From assembly GCA_902601545.1 (NCBI GenBank), contig CACKNR010000005.1, positions 1 to 64,000 of the forward strand: a stretch of 64,000 bases of DNA. The letters are read 5' to 3'. The DNA is from an uncultured Pelagibacteraceae bacterium. GTDB taxonomy: Bacteria > Pseudomonadota > Alphaproteobacteria > Pelagibacterales > Pelagibacteraceae. Under the pieces are notes generated by a model, which was given only the letters and a program-made list of their open reading frames with translations, was not told the origin of the DNA and did no database searches. Of the stretch, positions 1 through 9,377 are shown one piece after another. The position numbers and the translations under genes are program-made. Positions within the stretch are counted from its first letter, which is position 1. Each line of letters begins with the position of its first letter.

Positions 1-795
1 AATAGCGATAAACTTTCTTTCTTCGTCTAAACAATTATACTTTGATGATAATCTTTTAAAAACTAGACTAAGATCTATTATTTTTTGACTTTTTAATAAA
101 CTTAATGTTTCATAAGTGGCAATTGATTGGTACATTTCATCTGAATTTTTTAAATTTTTAAAAACATCATCACATAATATTAAGCCTCCATCTCTAATTA
201 ATTTAATTGCATTTATAATATCTATACAAACCACTGGATAGCCGTGTGCTCCATCAATCCAAATCAGATCATAACTTTTTTTATGATTTAATAATTTGAC
301 TGAATTCATTTCAACAAAATTAATATTACCAGAAGAAGATATTCTTTTATTTCTACTTTCAATAAACTCATTAATTTTTGTTTCACGATTGTAATAATTT
401 CTAAAATTTTTATCTTCCCGACCTAAATCGATTGTATCAATATTTGAGTTTGGAAATAATTTTGATAATAAAAAAGCATTATTCCCATCGTATGTACCAA
501 TCTCTAGAATATTCTTGATTTCTAAACTTTTTTTTAAAGAAATGCTTGAAAACAATACTTCATGCTCCGATGACATTCCGTTGGGAAGAATTTCAAATTT
601 TTCTTTTGTCAAATTTAAATTTTCAACTCCTTTTTTTCGGTCTAATCCAAGTTCTTCAAAAAAAAATTCTTGTTTCTTTTTAAATAATTCTTTTTGATAT
701 GTTTTAAATTTATAAATATATTTTAATTTTTGAAAAATTTTTTTAGGTATTTTATGGGGTTGTAAAAAGTTTTTGAAGATTCTTATTTTAGTCAT
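1..795 (-). CDS. class I SAM-dependent methyltransferase (C-terminus runs off window edge)
   Basis: Reverse-strand ORF from ATG at 795 read by eye (MTKIRIFKNFLQPHKIPKKIF...), motif-I-like NILEIGTYDGNNAFLLSKLFP and DLIWIDGAHGYPVVCIDIINAIKLIRDGGLILCDD; open to position 1. Absent from the ORF track, probably because it is truncated. Confidence 0.8.
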   Translation of the reverse strand, partial: MTKIRIFKNFLQPHKIPKKIFQKLKYIYKFKTYQKELFKKKQEFFFEELGLDRKKGVENLNLTKEKFEILPNGMSSEHEVLFSSISLKKSLEIKNILEIGTYDGNNAFLLSKLFPNSNIDTIDLGREDKNFRNYYNRETKINEFIESRNKRISSSGNINFVEMNSVKLLNHKKSYDLIWIDGAHGYPVVCIDIINAIKLIRDGGLILCDDVFKNLKNSDEMYQSIATYETLSLLKSQKIIDLSLVFKRLSSKYNCLDEERKFIAI

Positions 796-823
796 ATTTA
801 ATCAATTTTTCAGATATTTTTTT

Positions 824-1681
824 TCAAGAAAAATCTACTAGGCAATGCTTAACCTGTCCATCATATTTATGAATGAAAGGATAACGCAAAGATGACCATT
901 TTTGATTCCACGGGCAATTTTCCCAAAAAATTTTCTTTGAATTTGACCAAGGATATTTATCAAAATATATTTCTTCTCCGCCAACAAGTTTTTTATATTC
1001 TCTACTACAACAATAAAGAGTGGATTTGTTGCTTGAAATAATTTTAAAATAATTGTCTATCTCTCCAACAGTCATCTCCTGAAAAGCAGCTATAGTAATA
1101 AAAAAATCTATATTTTTATTCATTAGATAATTCTTAAAATTTGCAGGTATGAAATTTAGTTTTTTTTCCTCTTTGAAGTCAATCTTATCAACTAATCCAA
1201 TAGAATTGTTCAATTCGATATTTAACTCTTTCAAAATTAAATAATCATTAATTAGTGTTTCTGTTAAATTTACGTTGTAAATTTTTGCTTCTGGAAAAGA
1301 TAAATGAGCACCTAAAACTCCATTTAACTTTCCATCACCAATTATACAGATTTTTTTTGGATTAACATATGCTTTAAGTTTTTCAAAAGTAAGAATATGT
1401 CTTATGGTGTCAATATCTATATATCTATGTGTTTGATCAAAAATTGATTTGTATAATTTATAAGTTTTTGAATTAAAGATTTCTTCCCCAAAAATTTTTT
1501 TATTTAAAAAATCATAGAACAAATTTTTAAAACCTTTTTTTGTATAACTGCCAAAACCAAAATGAGACAGTTTGTTAAAGACATTACTATCTTTTGTGAG
1601 CAACTTTTTCCAATGAGACGATTTTAAATTATCAGTATTTTTAATGTTTTTATAAAGTTTTTCTAAAATCAAATCTTGCAT
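824..1681 (-). CDS. putative sugar O-methyltransferase-like protein
   Basis: ORF 285 aa; IIGDGKLNGVLGAHLSFPEAKIYNVNLTETLINDYLIL resembles a SAM-binding core; neighbours are methyltransferases. Confidence 0.55.
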   Translation of the reverse strand: MQDLILEKLYKNIKNTDNLKSSHWKKLLTKDSNVFNKLSHFGFGSYTKKGFKNLFYDFLNKKIFGEEIFNSKTYKLYKSIFDQTHRYIDIDTIRHILTFEKLKAYVNPKKICIIGDGKLNGVLGAHLSFPEAKIYNVNLTETLINDYLILKELNIELNNSIGLVDKIDFKEEKKLNFIPANFKNYLMNKNIDFFITIAAFQEMTVGEIDNYFKIISSNKSTLYCCSREYKKLVGGEEIYFDKYPWSNSKKIFWENCPWNQKWSSLRYPFIHKYDGQVKHCLVDFS

Positions 1682-1686
1682 GTTGT

Positions 1687-2514
1687 TTAATTAAAAAAAT
1701 CTATAAATTTTTTGTTTTTTTTTTGTAAACAAAAAAGTCCATTTTTGCTTTTTAAGTTTTTAAAAATTCGCTTTACAGCAAGAGCTACACCTGGATGATA
1801 ATACTTATTAAAACGTTTGCTATAAATTAAATCAGAATTTTTATTTTTATAGAGTGAGGAAAAAGAGAAATTTTTCGACTCTACTTCATAATCATCTCCT
1901 ATTATAAATCCATTATTATTAAGTATTTTTTTTGATGAAATAATATCTTTGTAAACAAAATTAAATTGGTGGGAGGCATCAATGATAATTAAGTCAAATT
2001 TTTTTGAATTTTTTACAAAAAAGTTTCTCGTTGACATCTTTTTTACAAAAAAACGAATGTTTCCTCTTTCTTTTTTAATTGTTTTTAAGTTGTGTGAAAA
2101 CAAATTATATATGTTTTGATTTCTGAGGTTTTCATTACATTTTTTATATCTAAAATCATTATTTATATCAGAGATCTCATAAGCATTAAATAAATCAACG
2201 CAAAAATGATCTACTTTAACACTAAGATTTTCTCTTGAAATTGATAAAGTATTTTGTCCACAGAAAACACCAAGTTCTAAAATTTTTATTTTTTTTTTTT
2301 TTATTTTTTTTAAAATTAATTTTGTAATTTTCAATCTTTCTCTACCGGCTTCTTGGTCAGAAAATAAGTAACTTCCTACATATGGTTTTTTTGTCATCTT
2401 ACAAAAGATATATATAGGATACCCGCTGTAATAGTAAATTCTTACAACCATTTCCCATAGAATTCTATTTTTTTTCAAAAATTTATCGTAGATATATCTT
2501 AACAAGATTTTCAT
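1687..2514 (-). CDS. class I SAM-dependent methyltransferase
   Basis: ORF 275 aa; KILELGVFCGQNTLSISREN and DLIIIDASHQFNFVYKDIISSKKILNNNGFIIGDDYE. Confidence 0.7.
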   Translation of the reverse strand: MKILLRYIYDKFLKKNRILWEMVVRIYYYSGYPIYIFCKMTKKPYVGSYLFSDQEAGRERLKITKLILKKIKKKKIKILELGVFCGQNTLSISRENLSVKVDHFCVDLFNAYEISDINNDFRYKKCNENLRNQNIYNLFSHNLKTIKKERGNIRFFVKKMSTRNFFVKNSKKFDLIIIDASHQFNFVYKDIISSKKILNNNGFIIGDDYEVESKNFSFSSLYKNKNSDLIYSKRFNKYYHPGVALAVKRIFKNLKSKNGLFCLQKKNKKFIDFFN

Positions 2515-2550
2515 ATTGAAGGAAAATTCCGTTTTAACGTAGTTATTAAA

Positions 2551-2667
2551 TCACCACAACGGATATATGTCTTTATTTGACTTTTTTTTATTTCTTTTAT
2601 TTTGTTTATACATAAAAAAAATTATCAGAACTATTACTAAAAATATTAAAATTATTTCAAAAGACAT
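2551..2667 (-). CDS. small single-pass membrane protein candidate (38 aa)
   Basis: Reverse-strand reading: MSFEIILIFLVIVLIIFFMYKQNKRNKKKSNKDIYPLW*; one hydrophobic helix then a basic tail; below the ORF-track cutoff. Confidence 0.45.
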   Translation of the reverse strand: MSFEIILIFLVIVLIIFFMYKQNKRNKKKSNKDIYPLW

Positions 2668-2699
2668 TTATTAAATATAATACTCTTAAAACACAAAGA

Positions 2700-3677
2700 T
2701 TAAAAGTTATTAAAAATATACTTAGCACAAAGTTGATACCCTAAATCTGTCATATGCACTCTATCCATAAAAAGCCACTCTTTTTTTTCAGAAATTCTAG
2801 ATATCATTTCATTTAAATTGTAGAAGTTGATAGAATTTTTTTTGCAATTATTTTTATACAACTCATAAAATTGATCATATTTTTTGGTCAGTTCATCATA
2901 TATATAGTTGTCTTGAGGATTGTTAATAAGTTTTTTCTCTTCATCAGTAAATGAATTTTCCTTTTTTCCCCAAAATATATAAGGAGATAAATAAAATTCT
3001 ATTTCAACATTCAACGACTTACCTATTAGTCTAATTATTTCAATATTTCTATCTATGACTTCATTTATATTTATTTCCGGAAAATCACTACTAGGCAAAT
3101 TTTTTTCAAACTTAATTTTTCTTAAAATTTGATCTTTTAAACTTCCTTGTAAATTTTTAAGATTATCTTGGAAAAATTGATTATTATACATAGGACCCGG
3201 ATATTTTTTTGAAAAGGATTTAACCGAGTACATAAATAATTCATTAATACCAGATAAAATAATTATTTTTTTTATTTTTTTTAAATTTTTAATCATTAAC
3301 ATGAATTGGATAATCTCTTGAAAGCCATTAAATGCTCGACCACCTAAATTAAAACAAAATTCATCAGACAGCGTTGTTAAATTTGAGGAAATCGTTCCCA
3401 TGTCTTTTGTCGATCCTACGCCAAAAACCTGCGATCCACCTAAAATAACAGTTTGTTCTTTGTTAGATTTATTTTTATTAAATTCCAAACATTCCTCAAA
3501 TATTGTTTTTTTAGAAAATAAGTTATAATCAAAATTGAATCTAAGTCCGAATTGATCTGTATTGCAAACTTTCGATCTAATTCCAGGAGACTGAACAAAC
3601 ATTAGATAGTTTACGTAAGTAAATCTTATTTTATCGTAGATTTTAAATTGCGGGCAAATTTTATATCGATTTTTCAT
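2700..3677 (-). CDS. SGNH/GDSL-like hydrolase family protein
   Basis: ORF 325 aa; VILGGSQVFGVGST near the N-terminal part and C-terminal DRVHMTDLGYQLCAKYI (D..H motif). Confidence 0.6.
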   Translation of the reverse strand: MKNRYKICPQFKIYDKIRFTYVNYLMFVQSPGIRSKVCNTDQFGLRFNFDYNLFSKKTIFEECLEFNKNKSNKEQTVILGGSQVFGVGSTKDMGTISSNLTTLSDEFCFNLGGRAFNGFQEIIQFMLMIKNLKKIKKIIILSGINELFMYSVKSFSKKYPGPMYNNQFFQDNLKNLQGSLKDQILRKIKFEKNLPSSDFPEININEVIDRNIEIIRLIGKSLNVEIEFYLSPYIFWGKKENSFTDEEKKLINNPQDNYIYDELTKKYDQFYELYKNNCKKNSINFYNLNEMISRISEKKEWLFMDRVHMTDLGYQLCAKYIFNNF

Positions 3678-3699
3678 TTTAAATTTTTCTTAATTCTCT

Positions 3700-3965
3700 A
3701 TTAGGGGCGTTCTGTTGCCAGGTGCCCCAAACCCCGTAACTTAATTAACTAAGTTAATTAAGCTGCAAGTGCAAATTTTTGATTTGCATTTATAAATTAG
3801 CCCGTTACGTCGGAACTATCTCGGACGAAAGAACAGCCTTTAGACACCCGTCGATCCTGATTCACCCCCTAAAAGTTTTTTGGTGGAGGTGGTGGGTACT
3901 GCCCCCACGTCCGTGATGTTTATTACGAAATTCGTTTATCGTCGTAGTTGGAAAACCAACGATTT
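3700..3965 (-). ncRNA. ssrA: tmRNA, circularly permuted (two-piece, alphaproteobacterial type)
   Basis: Minus strand: acceptor piece ending ...GUGGGGGCAGUACCCACCACCUCCACCA, spacer, then coding-piece 5' end GGGGGUGAAUCAGGAUCGACGGGUGUCUAAAGG; GGGGGUG pairs with CACCUCC as a 7-bp acceptor stem. Tag frame GCA AAT CAA AAA TTT GCA CTT GCA GCT TAA (ANQKFALAA*). Confidence 0.92.
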
Positions 3966-3971
3966 ATTATA
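3966..3971 (-). promoter_or_regulatory. -10 box (TATAAT) for the tmRNA gene
   Basis: TATAAT on the minus strand just upstream of the acceptor-piece hairpin (CGTTGGTTTTCCAACG). Confidence 0.5.
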
Positions 3972-4013
3972 CTATAAAATTAAATAATAGGTATACTGCA
4001 ATTAAGTTATTCG

Positions 4014-5288
4014 ATGAAAAAAAACCATTTAGTAAATTATTGTTTATTTTTTTTATTATTAACATGTTTTTTTCTGGGTTTTTATTTTAATGAAGATAGC
4101 GCAGGTGGGGGAAGGATTGATTTAATTGAACATGAATGGGGAAATTTAAGTTTATTTAAAAACAAACCTCTGCTTGAAGCTTTAACCAGTCTAAATTATG
4201 AATCTTCCAGAACACCATTATTTTTAATAATTCATAAATATAATTTTTTTATAAATGAAATCCAAGATTTAAGAGTTACAACTTTTGTTTTCGGAATTTT
4301 AATTTTATTTTTTTATTTTTTATGTTTGAAAAAAATTTATAAGAACGAAGAATTCTCATTATTGTTGCTTATTTCATCCTTAATTCTTTTAAGTCCTTAT
4401 CTTAGATCCTCTGTATATTGGGCAAATCAAGAACATTTATCAATTTTGTTTTTAATATTAAGCTTAATTTTTTTACATTCATCACAAAATGAAAACTTAA
4501 AAGATAATATAATAAGTATTTATCTCTTTCCAGTTTTGAGCAGTTTATTTGCGTTTTTAGCTTTCTACTCCGATCAAAAACTTTTTTTTATTTCAGCTAT
4601 TGTATATTTTTTTTTTATTAAAAATAAGCCAGCTTCATTCTTTTTTTGTTATTCTTTAATAAATTTTTTATTCTTTATTCCTGCTTTATATTTGTTTTAT
4701 ATTTGGGGCAATATTGTACCAATTGAGTCTCAATTTAGATTAGGCATTACGCTCTCTAATATAAATATATTTATCTCTAATATTGGTATTTACTTTATCC
4801 CCTTTTTTTTAATGATTTTTTTTCAGAGGAAATATGAAAATCTCAAATTAAACCAGTCTCAAGTTTTTTTTATAATATTATCTACATTAATATTGCTATT
4901 TACTCTTCCCCTCGAACCATCTCAGGAAGGAGGAGGTATAATATTTAGATTTTTAAGTTTAATGTATTTAAAAGGGCTGTTTAAACTTGACTGGGCAATT
5001 TTTAAAATAGTTTATTTAATCATCAATATGATATTCTTATATTTTGTAGCGATTTTTTTAAGATCTAGCTTAAAAAATATTTTTATTTTATCTTCTCTAG
5101 GATTAATTTTTTATCTTACTTATTTCTCTTATCAATCATACGTTGATCCAATTTTTTTGATAATGATTTATACATTACTAGATACAAAAAATACTAATCT
5201 CACTAGTCCAAAATTAGTTTATATAAGTTTTATATTTTATAGTTTGATTCTGGTTAACTCATTGTTATTCAGGTTGTACATAATTTAG
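4014..5288 (+). CDS. polytopic membrane protein, possibly surface-glycan related
   Basis: ORF 424 aa, many hydrophobic segments, N-terminal motif DSAGGGRIDLIEHEWGN. Confidence 0.5.
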   Translation: MKKNHLVNYCLFFLLLTCFFLGFYFNEDSAGGGRIDLIEHEWGNLSLFKNKPLLEALTSLNYESSRTPLFLIIHKYNFFINEIQDLRVTTFVFGILILFFYFLCLKKIYKNEEFSLLLLISSLILLSPYLRSSVYWANQEHLSILFLILSLIFLHSSQNENLKDNIISIYLFPVLSSLFAFLAFYSDQKLFFISAIVYFFFIKNKPASFFFCYSLINFLFFIPALYLFYIWGNIVPIESQFRLGITLSNINIFISNIGIYFIPFFLMIFFQRKYENLKLNQSQVFFIILSTLILLFTLPLEPSQEGGGIIFRFLSLMYLKGLFKLDWAIFKIVYLIINMIFLYFVAIFLRSSLKNIFILSSLGLIFYLTYFSYQSYVDPIFLIMIYTLLDTKNTNLTSPKLVYISFIFYSLILVNSLLFRLYII

Positions 5289-5380
5289 TATTAAAAATTG
5301 GCAATCTTTATCAACAATTTATTTTCATTTTTTGAAAAAAAAATTACAATTAGTATACATATCTATTAATTGTATTCAGA

Positions 5381-6328
5381 ATGAAATTAACTAAAGAACA
5401 AAAACAAGAAATATCAGATCAACAATCTCAGAAAAATTCTACTAAGCGAGTAACCTCACCTGAATTGGAAAAGATTTTATATGAGGCTTTGCCTGTATTA
5501 GATCACGGTTTTATAAGGGTAGTTGATTATATGGGTGATGACAGCTCAATTGTTCAATCGGCAAGAGTTTCATATGGAAAAGGAACAAAAAAAGTTTCAA
5601 CTGATGAAGGTTTAATTAAATATTTAATGAGACATTGGCATTCAACACCTTTTGAGATGTGTGAAATAAAATACCATGTTAAGCTGCCTATATTCATCGC
5701 ACGTCAATGGATTAGACACAGAACAGCTAATGTAAATGAATACTCGGCGAGATACTCTATTCTAGATAAAGAATTTTATATTCCAACAAAAGATCAGTTA
5801 TCAGCTCAATCAACTTCTAATAGGCAAGGTCGTGGCGACTTAATTACAGGTGAGCAAGCAGATGAAGTTTTAAAAATATTAAAAGATGATGCAACAAGAA
5901 CTTATGATAACTATGAGAAAATGCTTAATGAAAGATACGATGGAACCACTATTAAAGAAGGAAAAGCCGGTTTAGCTAGAGAACTTGCAAGAATGAATTT
6001 AACTTTAAATTCCTATACTCAATGGTATTGGAAAACAGACTTGCTTAATTTATTAAATTTTTTATTTCTAAGAGCCGATAGTCACGCTCAATACGAAATA
6101 AGGGTTTATGCAGAGACGATGCTTGATACTGTAAAAAGATGGGTGCCTATTACTCATTCTGCTTTTTTAGATTATAGAGTAGGAGCAGTCCATGTTTCTG
6201 CTAAAGGCAAAAAAGTTATTCAACAAATGATAAACGGGGAAAAAGTTTCTCATGAAAATTCAGGTCTATCAAAGAGAGAATGGAATGAATTAATGATATC
6301 CTTCGGTTTTACTAAAAAGACTGTTTAA
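5381..6328 (+). CDS. thyX: FAD-dependent thymidylate synthase ThyX
   Basis: [19 protein letters not shown] matches the ThyX RHR..S signature region. Confidence 0.93.
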   Translation: MKLTKEQKQEISDQQSQKNSTKRVTSPELEKILYEALPVLDHGFIRVVDYMGDDSSIVQSARVSYGKGTKKVSTDEGLIKYLMRHWHSTPFEMCEIKYHVKLPIFIARQWIRHRTANVNEYSARYSILDKEFYIPTKDQLSAQSTSNRQGRGDLITGEQADEVLKILKDDATRTYDNYEKMLNERYDGTTIKEGKAGLARELARMNLTLNSYTQWYWKTDLLNLLNFLFLRADSHAQYEIRVYAETMLDTVKRWVPITHSAFLDYRVGAVHVSAKGKKVIQQMINGEKVSHENSGLSKREWNELMISFGFTKKTV

Positions 6329-7103
6329 TTCTTTCAGCTATACTTTTAAATAATTTTGAAATCTCATGATCCGGTTGAGAATATACTAAAGGTTTTCCAT
6401 TATCAGCAGAAATTCTTAAATCTTGGCTTAAAGGCAAGTGCCCTAAAAATTCTTTATTAAATTCTTTTGCAGTTTTTTCAACTCCTCCTTCACCAAAAAT
6501 TTTGTATTCTTTACCATTATCATCTTTAAAAAAACTCATATTATCTATAAGACCTAATATTTTTACACCAGTTTTTTCAAACATTTGTATTCCTCTTTTT
6601 ACATCTAATAAGGCAAGATCTTGTGGGGTAGAAACTATAATTGCTCCATCTATTTCTACTTCCTGAACAAATGTTAATTGAGTATCACCAGTTCCTGGAG
6701 GCATATCAATTATAATTACATCTCTATCTTTCCACAGGACTTTCTGGATCATCGTTTTAATCGCGCTTATAACCATGGGACCTCTCCACATCATTGGTGT
6801 CTGTTCGTCAATTAATAAACCCATTGACATGCACTGAGCTCCAAATTTTTCTAGAGGTATTATTGATTTATTATCTTCACTTTTAGGTTTTTCATTTAAA
6901 TTAAGAATTTTTGGTAAAGATGGTCCGTAAACATCTGCATCAAGTATTCCAATTTTTAATCCTAAATGTTGCAAAGCGAAAGCAAGATTTACTGCAACTG
7001 TGGATTTACCAACTCCACCTTTTGCACTTGAAACCATTATAGCGGACTTCGTGCCTTTAATTGGCGATTTAACAAATTGTTTTGGGGGAGGTTTTTGGCT
7101 CAT
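6312..7103 (-). CDS. mrp: Mrp/NBP35 family Fe-S carrier P-loop ATPase
   Basis: [17 protein letters not shown] deviant Walker [25 protein letters not shown]. Confidence 0.92.
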   Translation of the reverse strand: MSQKPPPKQFVKSPIKGTKSAIMVSSAKGGVGKSTVAVNLAFALQHLGLKIGILDADVYGPSLPKILNLNEKPKSEDNKSIIPLEKFGAQCMSMGLLIDEQTPMMWRGPMVISAIKTMIQKVLWKDRDVIIIDMPPGTGDTQLTFVQEVEIDGAIIVSTPQDLALLDVKRGIQMFEKTGVKILGLIDNMSFFKDDNGKEYKIFGEGGVEKTAKEFNKEFLGHLPLSQDLRISADNGKPLVYSQPDHEISKLFKSIAERIKQSF

Positions 7104-7186
7104 GTTTCAGTTTTATCAAATGTTTTAGACATTATAGCGCTCCTTCTTAACTTGTTTTTAGGATAAAAGTCACTATATAAAGTGTC

Positions 7187-8302
7187 ATGAGTTTCAAAGA
7201 CAAGATTTTAAATAACCAATCGCCATGGGGAGCACCTCCAGGTGGGGATGGAGGAAGAGGTTCGCCTGGTGGAAATGGATCAGGATCTAGACAAGACCCA
7301 CCTAGTCTAGATGACGTAATTAAAAATTTTCAAAAAACTATTAACAAGTTTTCAGGAGGAAAATCAGGAGGTTCTAGACCAATAATTATAGGTTTAATTA
7401 TTGTAACGCTACTTTACGTTGCAAGTGGTCTCTATAGAGTTTTACCTGATGAGCAAGGAGTAGTTTTAAGATTTGGTAAATACGTAAACACTACTCAACC
7501 AGGATTACATTATCATTTTCCAACACCTTTTGAGAGAGTTTTAACTCCTAAAGTTACAAAAGTTAATCGTGTAGATGTTGGTTTTAGACCAGCGAGTGAT
7601 AGCGGGCGATCATCTGGTGTAGGAAACGTTCCAGAGGAAAGTCTTATGTTAACCGGAGATGAAAATATCGTAGATATAAATTACTCCGTCTTTTGGGTAA
7701 TAAAAGATGCTCAAAAATTTTTATTTAACATTCAAAGTCCAGTTGAAACAGTTAAAGCAGCATCAGAGACTGCAATGAGAGAGGTAATAGCAAAAAATAG
7801 AATTCAAAATATTTTAACTGAGGGTAGATCAAAAATAGAGGTAGAAGTCCAAGAGATAGCTCAATTAATTTTAGATGAATACGGTTCAGGAATACAATTA
7901 ACTCAAGTGCAAACACAACAAGCAGACCCACCTGAGCAAGTTATAGATGCATTTAGGGACGTACAGGCTGCTAGAGCAGATAGAGAGAGATCAAAAAACG
8001 AAGCAGAGGCTTACGCTAATGATGTTATTCCAAGAGCACGAGGGGAAGCAGAGCAAGTTTTACAACAAGCAGAAGCTTACAAAAAAGAAGTAGTGGCAAA
8101 AGCTGAGGGTGAAGCAAGCAGATTTCTAGCGATTTATAATGAGTATAAAAATGCAAAACAAGTTACACAAGAAAGAATGTATCTGGAAACAATGGAAAAA
8201 GTTTTAGCTGATATTGATAAAGTAATTATTGATAAAGAGTCAGGCTCAGGTGTAGTTCCTTACTTACCTTTACCGGAATTAAAAAAAGGGAGTACCAATT
8301 AA
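7187..8302 (+). CDS. hflK: FtsH protease activity modulator HflK
   Basis: Gly-rich N-terminus, PDEQGVVLRFGKYVNTTQPGLHYHFP, SPFH domain, paired with HflC. Confidence 0.92.
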   Translation: MSFKDKILNNQSPWGAPPGGDGGRGSPGGNGSGSRQDPPSLDDVIKNFQKTINKFSGGKSGGSRPIIIGLIIVTLLYVASGLYRVLPDEQGVVLRFGKYVNTTQPGLHYHFPTPFERVLTPKVTKVNRVDVGFRPASDSGRSSGVGNVPEESLMLTGDENIVDINYSVFWVIKDAQKFLFNIQSPVETVKAASETAMREVIAKNRIQNILTEGRSKIEVEVQEIAQLILDEYGSGIQLTQVQTQQADPPEQVIDAFRDVQAARADRERSKNEAEAYANDVIPRARGEAEQVLQQAEAYKKEVVAKAEGEASRFLAIYNEYKNAKQVTQERMYLETMEKVLADIDKVIIDKESGSGVVPYLPLPELKKGSTN

Positions 8303-9177
8303 TGAGAAGCATTAAATTTATAGTTCCAGCAATATTATTGGTTGGAGTAGTAATTTTCCAATCATTATTTATTGTACAAGAAATTAGCCAGGCAATAGTT
8401 CTTCAATTTGGTGATCCAAAAAAAATTGTTACAAAAGCTGGATTAAATTTTAAATTACCTTTCATTCAGAATGTAGTTTACTTAGATAAAAGAATTTTAA
8501 ACTTAGATAACGACCCAGAGGAAGTAATTGCAGCTGACCAAAAAAGATTAATCGTTGACGCTTTTGCAAGATTTAAAATTGTAGATCCATTAAAATTTTA
8601 TATTTCAGTTGGAAACGAGAGAGTCGCAAGATCAAGATTATCTACGATTATTAATTCTAGAATAAGAGGTGTCTTAGGTACACAAGAATTAGCGACTTTA
8701 CTATCAACAGATAGAGCAAGACAGATGCAAATTATACAGTCACAAGTTAATGAAGAGGCAAAGAATTTTGGAATAAACATTGTAGATGTAAGAATTAAAA
8801 GAGCCGACTTACCTCCTGCCAACAGTGAAGCAATTTATAAACGAATGCAAACTGAAAGGGAGAGAGAGGCAAAAGAATTCAGAGCACAAGGAGCAGAGAT
8901 TGCACAAAAAATCAGATCGACAGCAGATAAAGATGTTACTGTAATTTTGGCTCAAGCAAATAAAAAGTCTGAGATAATGAAGGGTGAAGGAGACGGTCAG
9001 AGAAACAAAATATTCGCAGACGCTTTTGGAAGAGACCCACAATTTTTTGCCTTTTATAGAGCTATGCAAGCATATGAGAAAGCTTTAATAGGTGGAGAAA
9101 CTTCACTAGTTTTATCACCAGACAGTGATTTCTTTAAGTTTTTTGGTAAATCAATAAAGCCAAATATTAAAAGATAA
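8302..9177 (+). CDS. hflC: protease modulator HflC
   Basis: VQEISQAIVLQFGDPKKIVTKAGLNFKLPF; SPFH domain; overlaps hflK stop. Confidence 0.92.
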   Translation: MRSIKFIVPAILLVGVVIFQSLFIVQEISQAIVLQFGDPKKIVTKAGLNFKLPFIQNVVYLDKRILNLDNDPEEVIAADQKRLIVDAFARFKIVDPLKFYISVGNERVARSRLSTIINSRIRGVLGTQELATLLSTDRARQMQIIQSQVNEEAKNFGINIVDVRIKRADLPPANSEAIYKRMQTEREREAKEFRAQGAEIAQKIRSTADKDVTVILAQANKKSEIMKGEGDGQRNKIFADAFGRDPQFFAFYRAMQAYEKALIGGETSLVLSPDSDFFKFFGKSIKPNIKR

Positions 9178-9191
9178 TTATAATTAAAATT

Positions 9192-9377
9192 GTGAGCGAG
9201 TTTATTATTGCAATTGGCCTAATTTTTTTTGTGGAGGGTCTGTTTTTGGCCATTTTCCCGTCAAGAATTAAAAGCATATTTGAATTAATTAAGAATACTC
9301 CTGAAAATAAACTTAGGTTTTTAGGTGTAGTATTTTTAATTACCGGTTTTTTAATAATTTGGTATATAAAAAATTAA
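9192..9377 (+). CDS. DUF2065-like small membrane protein
   Basis: 61-aa two-TM ORF (GTG start) between hflC and a degP-like gene, a typical DUF2065 context. Confidence 0.7.
   Translation: MSEFIIAIGLIFFVEGLFLAIFPSRIKSIFELIKNTPENKLRFLGVVFLITGFLIIWYIKN

Noticed and set aside
515-697. 60-aa plus-strand ORF at the left edge
   Set aside because: Antisense to the truncated methyltransferase, low-complexity Phe/Ser/Asn content; chance ORF.
3740-3762. TTAATTAA-rich palindrome as a mobile-element end or repressor site
   Set aside because: It lies inside the tmRNA coding piece next to the tag stop and is better explained as tmRNA secondary structure.
8598-9069. Two minus-strand ORFs inside hflC
   Set aside because: Fully antisense to a well-supported gene; composition mirrors the hflC codons.
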